A DNA stretch of 42,583 bases from Pseudo-nitzschia pungens (lineage: Eukaryota; Bacillariophyta; Bacillariophyceae; Bacillariales; Bacillariaceae). The notes beneath the pieces were generated by a model. The model was not told where the DNA came from. It did no database searches and saw nothing but the letters and a program-made list of their open reading frames with translations. The stretch is from positions 5,114,548-5,157,130 of the forward strand of contig CM074764.1 of assembly GCA_037355855.1 (NCBI GenBank), given 5' to 3'. Shown here one piece after another: positions 34,342-42,583 of the stretch (position 1 is its first letter; each line of letters begins with the position of its first letter). A program made the translations under genes and the position numbers.

Positions 34342-37300
34342 ATGAAAACTTACACTTATCAAAATACTTTAATTGATAAAAAACAATTACGTCAATTATT
34401 AGCATGGAGTTTTACAAGTTATGATTCGATGCAGGCTTGTTTATTAGCAGATGAATTAAAATATTTAGGTTTTAAATATGCTAGTCATGCTGGAATTTCA
34501 ATTAGTATTGAAGATTTAAAAATTCCGTTTGTAAAAAATGTTATGCTTGAAAAAGCAAATCAAGAAATTTATAATTCGGAAAAAATTTTTTTAAAGGGTA
34601 AAATAACTGATGTTGAAAGATTTCAAAAAATCATTGATACTTGGAGTCTTACAAGTGAATCATTAAAAAATCAGATTATTTACTATTTTAAAAATTATGA
34701 TCCTCTTAACTCGGTTTATATCATGGCTTTTTCAGGTGCCCGTGGTAACTTATCGCAAGTTCGTCAGTTGGTTGGGATGCGAGGTTTAATGTCTGACCCA
34801 AGTGGTCAAATTATGAATTTACCAATTAAGAAGAATTTTCGTGAAGGATTAACGATTACTGATTATTTAATGTCAGGTTACGGAGCTCGTAAAGGGATTG
34901 TTGACACGGCATTAAAAACGGCTAATTCTGGATATTTAACACGTCGTTTAATTGATGTATCTCAAGATATTTTAATTCGTGAGAAAGACTGTTTAACAAG
35001 TCATTCATTTGTATTTTCAAGCAAAAATTTTACAAATTCGTCTGATATTTATGATAAAATTTTAGGACGGGTTTTAAATAAACCCATTTATGATCCTCAA
35101 ACATCAGCTTTACTGGTCAAACAAAATACTCAAATAACTCCTGAATTAATTCAAACATTTAAAGATAAAAAAATTCTTGAATATTCCGTTCGTTCTCCAT
35201 TAACTTGTCAATTATATCGAGCAATTTGTCAAAAATGTTATGGATGGGATTTAGCAAATGAAAACTTAATTGATATTGGAGAAGCGATTGGCATTTTAGC
35301 TGGTCAATCAATTGGAGAACCTGGTACACAACTTACGATGCGGACATTTCATACTGGTGGTATCTTCACGTCAGAAGCTCGTCAACAAATTATTAGTCCA
35401 ATGAATGGAATTATTCAATTCTATAAACGATTAAAAACTGTTGTGTTAAGAACAAATCGAGGCGAAGATGTTCTTGTAACAAAGAATGCTGGTTCATTAG
35501 TTTTAATTCCATCCGATAAAAATGAAGATTTAGTTAAAATTGATATTTTACGGAATACAATTTTATTCCCAAAAAATAATCAATATCTTCCAAAGGATAC
35601 AGTTATTGGTGAAGTCATTAATACGAATAAGGAAATTAAAACAGAAGTTAAGACGATTTTAAGTGATACATGTGGTGAAATTTTTATACCCAAATTAAAA
35701 CAAAAAGTTAATTTGCTAAATCATAATAAATTAATTTGGATTTTATCGGGGCAATTATATAATAGTCCATTAAATTCTTTTTTAAATTTTTACCCTGATC
35801 ATAAATTAAATCCATTTAGTTATGTTTTTCGAACAAAACTAATTAATCATTACAGTGGTTCGGTGACATTCATAAATAATAAACGAAGTTTATATGAAGG
35901 ATTAATAAAAATTAATCATACTAAACATTCATTAAAAAATGCGAAATTAGAGAAATTCAAAGCTTCGCGAAATTATAAAAATTATTTATTAACCCTAGAC
36001 GATAAAAAATACTCTTTAACTATTCAAAAAAATAATTCTAAAAATTGTTTACAGTTAACAAGAAATGAAAAATTAGGAACTCTGATTAACAATTCGTTTT
36101 TAACTCTGACAGGTGGAATTCTTTATTATGATTTTAGAAATAGTTTAAACCATTATCAACGAACAAGACAAATTGTCTTCCAAAAAAATAATTATAGTCT
36201 ATTTTCGTATGAGGATGAACTTACAGAACTTAATATTGAATATCAAAAAGCTGAAATTACAATTGCTCGATCAGGCACAAGTATTGAAAAAGCAAGATGG
36301 GATATTCGAAAAGCGGAGTCTGATATCTATTTCTTAACTGAAGGTTTTTCAAAAATAGAAAAAGATAATAAAGCTTACCCAATTCTGAAACGAAAATTAG
36401 AGAAAGCCAAACGTAAAGAAGAAGATGCGGCAAGAAAATTACTTCGCACCCAACGAACACTTTTAAATGCAAATCGAAAATTAAAAAAATTAGAAAACAT
36501 CGAATCAAAATTTAGAAAATTTGTTGATAAATTCTTAAAAGTAAATTCCAATACAATTACACCAATTGTCAAATCACGTACGATGATTTGGTTAGAAGAA
36601 GAGATTCATAAAATAAAATGTGAACAAAATATTTTATTTATTGAGGATGGGGATTTTATTTCGAAAGGATTTGAACTTATTCCTAATTTATTCTCAAAAA
36701 CATCAGGTATTGTACAGATTACTCCGAAAGGCAATAATACTCAAATAATTTCTATTAAATCTGGGTTAGTTTATAAAGGAAATAAATTAAATGAAGTTGG
36801 TGGGAAAGTTTATTATCCTGGAGAAGCCTTATTTTCAAATGTTAAGATTCAAAATTTATCGTTTTGTGAATGTCTAGACGAAGAAAGTCAAGATCGACTT
36901 TTAGTTCGTCCAATTCAAATTTATGAATTCCCACATGGAGCAGCGACTCTTCCATTTGAACAAAGAGAGACTGATCTACAATCACAGTTTAATTTAGAAT
37001 CAAAAACTGTTTATTTCTATAAATCAAATCAACGTATAAATGGAATTAAAAATGTTAACTTAATTGCGAATCTTCTACTTTTTAAAACAAATAATTTATT
37101 TAAAAAACATATTAACCTTGAATTAGCAAATAATAAACCGAAAAATTCAGTTGATTTCAATATTACTGAAAAAATTCATTTTAACAATTATATTGCCCCA
37201 AATTTAAGAGATAAAAATATCGATCCTTGTCTCTTAGTCCAAAAAAATCAATTTGTCAGTAATTATAATGTTTTAGGGTATTTAGAAACTCTTACTTCAA

Positions 37301-38952
37301 ACTCACTAGAAATTGTAAAATTTAAAATAAAGAAACAAAATGAGAAACAGATTTTTTTAATTTCAAATAATGATTGTATTGTTGTAAACAAAGCTGAAGT
37401 TGGAAACAAGGGGTTAAATGATTTTATTATGAGTAAATCAAATCTTGCTAAAACCGGTAAAATTATTATTGAAAATGATGAATTTGTAACAATACAAAAA
37501 GGTCGCCCATATTTCTTCCCAAATTGTAAAGGTGATAATTTAAAAGTAAAAACAAACTTGCAATATAAAATTATCCCACAATCAAATAGTAATTTGAGCT
37601 CTATTACTAATCAAAATATCGCAGTAAATTATTATGATTTAAGAAAACTTTTAATTCGACGTAACTTAAATTATAGTACTCTTCAAGATCAAAAAATCAC
37701 ATTAAAATCAGAATTTTCAAAACTTTTCTTAAAGAATGCGGGTAAATTCTATAGTTGTTTAATTCCCAAATTTTCAAAAAAATTCACTATAACAACGAAC
37801 AATGTAAATACCCAATTAAAAACAATTTTAGCTCCGAACTTAGATAACAATAGGCCAGTCAATAAAACTAAATTTGCTCGAACAGTATTATTACAAAGTT
37901 CTGAACTAATACAAAATGAGAACCGTAAGGCTAGTTCAAATGAAATTAAAAACCAATTAACATTATTGAAATTTACTGAACAACCGTTCACAAAATCAAT
38001 AAAAGCAGTTGGATTGTATTCAATCACGGAAGATTATTTTGAACAGGATGTAAATAGTGTATTTTGTAAAAATAGTGAGTTTATTGAATCTGGTAAAACT
38101 TTGGGTCTACTAAATCTTGAAAAAGAAACTACGGGTGATATTGTTCAAGGCTTACCAAGAATTGAAGAAATTTTAGAGGCGCGGAAGAAAAATATGATGG
38201 TGAAAAGAATTCCGACTAGTCAAAAGCGAGGACTATTAGCACAAAAAACAAGTTTAGATGTTAATTTTGAATTCCAGAAACTAGGAACACCAATTAAAGA
38301 AAATGAAAAAATTAATCCTCATAAATTAGTTAAAGTCTATTTTAATTATTATGGATTATTAAAATTTTTCTTATGCGATCGAACGAAAACTTTTAAATAT
38401 GCACGATTAATCGAAAATTATGAAGCCTGTCACAAAAGTTTCAAAAAAGTTCAATTATTTATCTTAAATTCTGTTCAATCTGTATACAAATCTCAAGGTG
38501 TTACTATTAATGATAAACATTTAGAAGTTATTATCAAACAAATGACAACAAAAGTTTTAATTACGTATGAAGGAGATACGCCATTATTACAACGAGAGGT
38601 AATTGATTTATATCATATTCAATACATTAATAATATTTTAATGAGCGAGAATAAACAAATAGCATGTTATGTTCCATTATTACTTGGTATTACTAAAGCT
38701 GCCTTAAATAATCCAAGTTTTATCTCGGCTGCAAGCTTCCAAGAGACAACACGTGTTTTAACAAAAGCAGCGATTGAAGGCCGAATTGACTGGTTACGAG
38801 GTCTAAAAGAAAATATTGTTATTGGTCATTTAATTCCAGCTGGAACTGGCTCACAAAATTACAAAAATTCGTTTAGAAAATATTTGATGAATAATCAATA
38901 TAATGAATTTAATTCGTCAGAACTTTTACAGAAACCTGGACAAATAAATTAA
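34342..38952 (+). CDS. rpoC2: RNA polymerase subunit beta'' (RpoC2)
   Basis: The 1536-residue C-terminal part of beta' includes the first trigger-loop/bridge-helix region (MAFSGARGNLSQVRQLVGMRG, LTITDYLMSGYGARKG), cysteines in the CQKCYGWDL segment, AGQSIGEPGTQLTMRTFHTGG, and the late conserved block FISAASFQETTRVLTKAAIEG. Between these lies the large, poorly conserved SI3-type region. Inside it, about residues 622-734 form a charged heptad-rich stretch that looks like a long coiled coil. The gene is 28 nt after rpoC1 and 60 nt before rps2. Confidence 0.98.
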   Translation: MKTYTYQNTLIDKKQLRQLLAWSFTSYDSMQACLLADELKYLGFKYASHAGISISIEDLKIPFVKNVMLEKANQEIYNSEKIFLKGKITDVERFQKIIDTWSLTSESLKNQIIYYFKNYDPLNSVYIMAFSGARGNLSQVRQLVGMRGLMSDPSGQIMNLPIKKNFREGLTITDYLMSGYGARKGIVDTALKTANSGYLTRRLIDVSQDILIREKDCLTSHSFVFSSKNFTNSSDIYDKILGRVLNKPIYDPQTSALLVKQNTQITPELIQTFKDKKILEYSVRSPLTCQLYRAICQKCYGWDLANENLIDIGEAIGILAGQSIGEPGTQLTMRTFHTGGIFTSEARQQIISPMNGIIQFYKRLKTVVLRTNRGEDVLVTKNAGSLVLIPSDKNEDLVKIDILRNTILFPKNNQYLPKDTVIGEVINTNKEIKTEVKTILSDTCGEIFIPKLKQKVNLLNHNKLIWILSGQLYNSPLNSFLNFYPDHKLNPFSYVFRTKLINHYSGSVTFINNKRSLYEGLIKINHTKHSLKNAKLEKFKASRNYKNYLLTLDDKKYSLTIQKNNSKNCLQLTRNEKLGTLINNSFLTLTGGILYYDFRNSLNHYQRTRQIVFQKNNYSLFSYEDELTELNIEYQKAEITIARSGTSIEKARWDIRKAESDIYFLTEGFSKIEKDNKAYPILKRKLEKAKRKEEDAARKLLRTQRTLLNANRKLKKLENIESKFRKFVDKFLKVNSNTITPIVKSRTMIWLEEEIHKIKCEQNILFIEDGDFISKGFELIPNLFSKTSGIVQITPKGNNTQIISIKSGLVYKGNKLNEVGGKVYYPGEALFSNVKIQNLSFCECLDEESQDRLLVRPIQIYEFPHGAATLPFEQRETDLQSQFNLESKTVYFYKSNQRINGIKNVNLIANLLLFKTNNLFKKHINLELANNKPKNSVDFNITEKIHFNNYIAPNLRDKNIDPCLLVQKNQFVSNYNVLGYLETLTSNSLEIVKFKIKKQNEKQIFLISNNDCIVVNKAEVGNKGLNDFIMSKSNLAKTGKIIIENDEFVTIQKGRPYFFPNCKGDNLKVKTNLQYKIIPQSNSNLSSITNQNIAVNYYDLRKLLIRRNLNYSTLQDQKITLKSEFSKLFLKNAGKFYSCLIPKFSKKFTITTNNVNTQLKTILAPNLDNNRPVNKTKFARTVLLQSSELIQNENRKASSNEIKNQLTLLKFTEQPFTKSIKAVGLYSITEDYFEQDVNSVFCKNSEFIESGKTLGLLNLEKETTGDIVQGLPRIEEILEARKKNMMVKRIPTSQKRGLLAQKTSLDVNFEFQKLGTPIKENEKINPHKLVKVYFNYYGLLKFFLCDRTKTFKYARLIENYEACHKSFKKVQLFILNSVQSVYKSQGVTINDKHLEVIIKQMTTKVLITYEGDTPLLQREVIDLYHIQYINNILMSENKQIACYVPLLLGITKAALNNPSFISAASFQETTRVLTKAAIEGRIDWLRGLKENIVIGHLIPAGTGSQNYKNSFRKYLMNNQYNEFNSSELLQKPGQIN

Positions 38953-39012
38953 TATTTGATAATATTTTTTTAGAAATTTGTCCACATTATAAATAAGTAA
39001 TTTAAAAAAATT

Positions 39013-39696
39013 ATGTCTGATATCAGTTTAGCACAGTTATTAGAAGCAGGTGTTCATTTTGGTCATAAAGCTCATCGTTGGAATCCAAAAATGTTCCCAT
39101 ATATTTACAGTGAAGTAAATAATATTCATATTCTAGATTTAGTTCAATCTGCAACTTTATTAAAAAAAGCAATGAGATATCTAGAAGTTGCTGCTAGTAA
39201 AAACCAAAAAGTTTTATTTGTTGGTACTAAACGTCAAGCAACAACATTAATTGCACAAGAAGCAAACCGCTCTAATTCATATTATGTTAATCACCGTTGG
39301 TTAGGTGGTATGCTTACAAATTGGTCAACAATGAAAGAACGGATTGAAAAATTAAAAGATTTAGAAAAACAAGAATCTGATGGAACCTTTGAATTATTAA
39401 CAAAAAAAGAAGGAGCATTACGTCGTAAAGAATTAGCAAAATTACGTAAATACTTAGATGGAATTAAATCTATGACAAGTTTACCTGATGTTGTTATTGT
39501 TATTGATCAACGACGTGAGATTACTGCTATTGCAGAATGTCGTAAATTAGGAATTCCAGTTGTTTCAATTTTAGATACAAACTGTGATCCCGATTTAGTG
39601 GATATTCCAATTCCAGGTAATGATGATGCAGTCCGTTCAATTAAACTAATTTTAACTTTATTAACAGATAGTATTATCAAGGGACAAACAAAATAA
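39013..39696 (+). CDS. rps2: 30S ribosomal protein S2
   Basis: The 227-residue protein has the uS2 signatures [49 protein letters not shown] and [25 protein letters not shown]. It is the last gene of the rpo operon, as in cyanobacteria and red-lineage plastids, and is followed by a long hairpin. Confidence 0.98.
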   Translation: MSDISLAQLLEAGVHFGHKAHRWNPKMFPYIYSEVNNIHILDLVQSATLLKKAMRYLEVAASKNQKVLFVGTKRQATTLIAQEANRSNSYYVNHRWLGGMLTNWSTMKERIEKLKDLEKQESDGTFELLTKKEGALRRKELAKLRKYLDGIKSMTSLPDVVIVIDQRREITAIAECRKLGIPVVSILDTNCDPDLVDIPIPGNDDAVRSIKLILTLLTDSIIKGQTK

Positions 39697-39741
39697 AAAT
39701 TGTTCAAAAAAGCTGTTTATACGTTAACATTAGGACTAGAA

Positions 39742-39791
39742 TTTTTGGAAATGAATCAAATAAATTGATTACTTTGATTCATTTTCAAAAA
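39742..39791 (+). terminator. rpo-rps2 operon terminator hairpin
   Basis: A 19-bp stem with one G-U pair (39742-39760 with 39773-39791, 12-nt loop) ends the rpoB-C1-C2-rps2 operon about 45 nt after the rps2 stop. Confidence 0.75.
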
Positions 39792-39874
39792 ATTTAAACA
39801 TATCAACAATATTTCCTCTTGTTATTATTCTAGCTTTTTGATATAATTATAATATAGTTAAACATAAACAATAT

Positions 39875-39947
39875 GCCCGGGTAGCTCAGTTGGTAGAGCA
39901 ATGGATTGAAGATCCGTGTGTCAGTGGTTCGAATCCGCTCCCGGGCA
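39875..39947 (+). tRNA. trnF-GAA: tRNA-Phe (GAA)
   Basis: A 73-nt cloverleaf: acceptor GCCCGGG/CCCGGGC, D-arm AGCTCAGTTGGTAGAGC, anticodon loop TTGAAGA (GAA), T-arm AGTGGTTCGAATCCGCT, discriminator A. It stands between rps2 and the convergent psbDC operon. Confidence 0.96.
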
Positions 39948-40107
39948 AACTATTCTTAACTTTATAGCTTCCTATATATATTATGTTTATTGTTTAACAT
40001 TTATAATAAAACTTTTTAAAAATAGTATTAAAAATCAATAATTTAAAAATAGTTAGTATAAAAAGATTAAATTATTTATTCCATGTAATTTCAAAATTTT
40101 TTATAAA

Positions 40108-40140
40108 TTGAAAGTTTTCTATAAAATAGAAAACTTTCAA
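40108..40140 (-). terminator. psbDC terminator hairpin
   Basis: A perfect 15-bp inverted repeat (40108-40122 with 40126-40140, loop AAA) lies 20 nt after the psbC stop on the minus strand, followed by an A/T-rich tract. Confidence 0.8.
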
Positions 40141-40160
40141 AGGTAGTTGAATAATAAGAA

Positions 40161-41540
40161 TTAATCAATAGGACGCATTGATAATACTGGTTCGTTTGCA
40201 CGGTTAATACCTTTTTCGAAACCAGCTGCTGCTGCACGAGCACGACCTGAGTGCCACCAGTGACCTACTAGGAAGAAGAATGCTAATACGAAGTGTGAAC
40301 AACATAACCATGAACGTGGAGATACATAGTTAACTGAGTTAATTTCTGTAGCTACACCACCTACTGAATTAAGTGACCCTAATGGAGCATGTGTCATGTA
40401 TTCAGCTGCACGACGTTCTTGCCATGGTTGAATATCATTTTTAATTTTGTTGATATCTAAACCGTTTGGACCACGTAATGGCTCAACCCATGGTGCACGT
40501 AAATCCCAGAAACGCATTGTTTCACCACCGAAGATAATCTCTCCACTTGGTGAACGCATTAAGTATTTACCTAAACCTGTTGGACCTTGAGCAGATGAAA
40601 CATTTGCACCTAATCGTTGGTCACGAACTAAGAATGTAAATGCTTGTGATTGTGATGCTTCTGGACCTGTTGGACCGTAAAGTTCACTTGGGTATGCTGT
40701 ATTGTTATACCAAGCGTATAAAGCAGCTGTCCAACCCATAAGAGAAATTGCAGCTAAACTGTATGATAAGTAAGCTTCACCTGACCATACGAAAGCACGA
40801 CGTGCCCAAGCAAATGGTTTTGTGAAAATATGCCAGATACCACCAGTAATACATAAAACACCAACCCAAATGTGACCACCAATAATATCTTCCATATTAT
40901 TTACAGAAACAACCCAGCCGTCACCACCAAATGGTGAACGGAAAACGTAACCGAAAATAACAATTGGATTTAATGTTGGTGTTGTAATGTAACGAACGTC
41001 ACCACCACCTGGAGCCCAAGTATCATATACACCACCGATGTACATTGCTTTAGCAACTAATAAGAATGAACCACAACCTAAAAGACATAAGTGAATACCT
41101 AAAATTGTTGTCATTTTATTTTTATCACGCCAATCATAACCAAAGAATGGGAATGATTCTTCTAATGTATCTGGTCCTAATAATGAGTGGTAGATACCAC
41201 CAAAACCTAATACTGCTGATGAAATTAAGTGAATTACACCAACTGCGAAGTATGGAACAGTTGTAGTGATTTCACCACCTGGTCCAATTCCGTAACCTAA
41301 TGTAGCTAAATGTTGCATACAAATGAAACCTTGTTCATATAAAGGTTTTTCTGGTACGAAATGTGAAACTTCAAATAAAATCATTGCACCGGCCCAAAAT
41401 ACCATTAAACCAGCGTGTGCTACGTGTGCACCTAATAATTTACCTGAAACATTGATTAAACGAGCATTTCCACTCCACCAAGCAAAGCCTGTAGACTCAA
41501 TGTCGCGACCTGCTATACTACTATTAAAGGGCGTTTCCAC
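40161..41540 (-). CDS. psbC: Photosystem II CP43 protein (PsbC), GTG start inside psbD
   Basis: CP43 is the core antenna protein of photosystem II, with six membrane helices and a large lumenal loop that contributes a ligand to the Mn4CaO5 cluster (in the [14 protein letters not shown] region). I chose the GTG at 41538-41540, which gives 459 residues and a start reading (M)[12 protein letters not shown], because a perfect GAGGAGG (41550-41556) stands 9 nt upstream of it. An ATG 12 codons earlier (41576), often annotated as the start, would give 471 residues but has no ribosome-binding site, and the GAGGAGG would lie inside the coding sequence. With the GTG, psbC overlaps psbD by 17 bp; with the ATG by 53. 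Confidence 0.93.
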   Translation of the reverse strand: METPFNSSIAGRDIESTGFAWWSGNARLINVSGKLLGAHVAHAGLMVFWAGAMILFEVSHFVPEKPLYEQGFICMQHLATLGYGIGPGGEITTTVPYFAVGVIHLISSAVLGFGGIYHSLLGPDTLEESFPFFGYDWRDKNKMTTILGIHLCLLGCGSFLLVAKAMYIGGVYDTWAPGGGDVRYITTPTLNPIVIFGYVFRSPFGGDGWVVSVNNMEDIIGGHIWVGVLCITGGIWHIFTKPFAWARRAFVWSGEAYLSYSLAAISLMGWTAALYAWYNNTAYPSELYGPTGPEASQSQAFTFLVRDQRLGANVSSAQGPTGLGKYLMRSPSGEIIFGGETMRFWDLRAPWVEPLRGPNGLDINKIKNDIQPWQERRAAEYMTHAPLGSLNSVGGVATEINSVNYVSPRSWLCCSHFVLAFFFLVGHWWHSGRARAAAAGFEKGINRANEPVLSMRPID

Positions 41541-42579
41541 GTGGTAATACCTCCTCAGGGAATACAAAGTTTTCATGTGGTTGATCTTGCGCAGCCATCC
41601 ACGAACGAATACCTTCGTTTAATAAAATATTTTTTGTATAGAACGTTTCGAATTCTGGATCTTCTGCTGCACGTAATTCTTGTGAAACAAAATCGTATGC
41701 ACGTAAGTTTAATGCTAAACCAACGATACCGATTGCACTAGTCCACATACCTGTTACAGGTACGAATAACATGAAGAAGTGTAACCAACGTTTGTTTGAG
41801 AATGCCACACCGAAAATTTGTGACCAGAAACGGTTAGCAGTAACCATTGAATAAGTTTCTTCTGATTGAGTTGGTGTGAAGGCACGGAATGTGTTTGCTG
41901 CATCACCATCTTCAAATAATGTATTTTCTACTGTTGCACCGTGGATTGCACATAATAATGCACCACCTAAAATTCCAGCAACACCCATCATGTGGAATGG
42001 GTTTAGTGTCCAGTTATGGAAACCTTGTAAGAATAATAAGAAACGGAAAATTGCTGCTACACCAAAACTTGGTGCGAAGAACCAGCTTGCTTGTCCTAAT
42101 GGGTATAATAAGAATACTGAAACGAATACAGCAATCGGACCCGAGAAAGCAATCGCGTTATATGGACGAATACCAACTAAACGAGCAATTTCAAATTGAC
42201 GTAAACAGAATCCAATAAGACCAAACGAACCGTGTAAAGCTACGAATGTCCATAAACCACCAATTTGACACCAACGAGTGAAATCACCTTGTGCTTCTGG
42301 ACCCCATAATAATAATAATGAGTGACCCATACTGTTTGCAGGTGTTGATACTGCTGCTGTTAAGAAGTTACAACCTTCAAGGTATGAACTTGCTAAACCG
42401 TGTGTGTACCATGATGTTACAAATGTTGTACCTGTTAACCATCCACCAGCTGCTAAATATGCAGTAGGGAATAATAATAAACCTGACCAACCAACGAATA
42501 CAAATCGATCTTTTTTTAACCAATCATCGACCAAGTCAAATAAGCCACGTTCTTGGTTTTGCCCAATAGCAATGGTCAT
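41524..42579 (-). CDS. psbD: Photosystem II D2 protein (PsbD)
   Basis: The 351-residue D2 protein begins [20 protein letters not shown] and is complete; its ATG lies 4 nt from the right edge of the window. The five-helix reaction-centre fold is recognisable from [42 protein letters not shown] and the C-terminal [19 protein letters not shown]2 with D1 binds P680, pheophytin, QA and the non-haem iron. Its 3' end contains the ribosome-binding site and start of psbC, so the two are translated from one transcript. Confidence 0.99.
   Translation of the reverse strand: MTIAIGQNQERGLFDLVDDWLKKDRFVFVGWSGLLLFPTAYLAAGGWLTGTTFVTSWYTHGLASSYLEGCNFLTAAVSTPANSMGHSLLLLWGPEAQGDFTRWCQIGGLWTFVALHGSFGLIGFCLRQFEIARLVGIRPYNAIAFSGPIAVFVSVFLLYPLGQASWFFAPSFGVAAIFRFLLFLQGFHNWTLNPFHMMGVAGILGGALLCAIHGATVENTLFEDGDAANTFRAFTPTQSEETYSMVTANRFWSQIFGVAFSNKRWLHFFMLFVPVTGMWTSAIGIVGLALNLRAYDFVSQELRAAEDPEFETFYTKNILLNEGIRSWMAAQDQPHENFVFPEEVLPRGNAL
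41550..41556 (-). promoter_or_regulatory. Ribosome-binding site for psbC inside psbD
   Basis: GAGGAGG on the minus strand lies within the last codons of psbD, with 9 nt before the psbC GTG at 41540. This arrangement decides the start of psbC and is the same logic reported for plant and green-algal plastids. Confidence 0.85.
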
Positions 42580-42583
42580 ATTT

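Noticed and set aside
32187..38952. Apparent split of beta' into two genes as a possible frameshift
   Set aside because: rpoC1 and rpoC2 as separate genes is the normal cyanobacterial and plastid state, and both have proper starts and stops.
41876..42218. Two overlapping frames of 107 and 109 codons opposite psbD
   Set aside because: Both are antisense shadows of the conserved psbD sequence; neither has a start signal or protein-like composition.

Overview
The window is a stretch of plastid (chloroplast) genome from a diatom, or a very close relative in the red-derived plastid lineage. The evidence is the gene set. Form ID rbcL is followed by a plastid-encoded rbcS and accompanied by cbbX. 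There is a full atpI-H-G-F-D-A cluster, and sufB/sufC, ftsH, tatC, ycf3, ycf4, ycf39, ycf41, ycf45, psb30, psbI, psbZ, rps20 and the eubacterial rpoB-rpoC1-rpoC2 operon are all present. No introns are visible, spacers are short and AT-rich, and a conserved-looking large membrane ORF of the kind diatom plastids carry is present. I cannot name the species.

Layout. (1) 1-2035, minus strand: bas1 -> rpl35 -> rpl20 -> ycf45 (ycf45 runs off the left edge). (2) 2224-4095, plus: ftsH, divergent from bas1 and convergent with the ATP synthase operon. (3) 10822-4175, minus: sufB -> sufC -> atpI -> atpH -> atpG -> atpF -> atpD -> atpA. (4) 11135-13064, plus: rbcL -> rbcS. (5) 17363-13385, minus: psaL, cbbX, ycf39, ycf41, psbI, psaF, psaJ. 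(6) 17548-21642, plus: petL, ycf4, trnG(UCC), psbE-psbF-psbL-psbJ, [trnK(UUU) on minus], psb30, psbZ, trnG(GCC), trnE(UUC), and a 418-residue membrane ORF. (7) 21643-22223: an unusually long gene-free convergent spacer full of inverted and direct repeats. (8) 27108-22224, minus: rpl33, rps18, ycf3, atpB, atpE, tatC, petA. (9) 27288-39947, plus: rps20, rpoB, rpoC1, rpoC2, rps2, trnF(GAA). (10) 42579-40161, minus: psbD-psbC with overlapping reading frames.

Functionally the window covers photosystem I and II subunits and assembly factors, cytochrome b6f (petA, petL), nearly all of the plastid-encoded ATP synthase, Rubisco with its activase, Fe-S assembly (SufBC), protein quality control and export (FtsH, TatC), part of the ribosome, and the whole catalytic core of the plastid RNA polymerase except alpha. 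Transcription units commonly end in long perfect hairpins, especially where genes converge.

The most surprising observation is in bas1 (1424-2035). This intact 2-Cys peroxiredoxin-like gene has serine in place of the peroxidatic cysteine and proline in place of the active-site arginine, yet keeps the resolving-cysteine, GGLG and YF motifs. Next come a long charged coiled-coil insertion in RpoC2, a lysine-rich insertion in RpoB, the repeat-dense 21.6-22.2 kb spacer, and the uncharacterised membrane ORF. I did not find a mobile element, CRISPR array or other accessory system.
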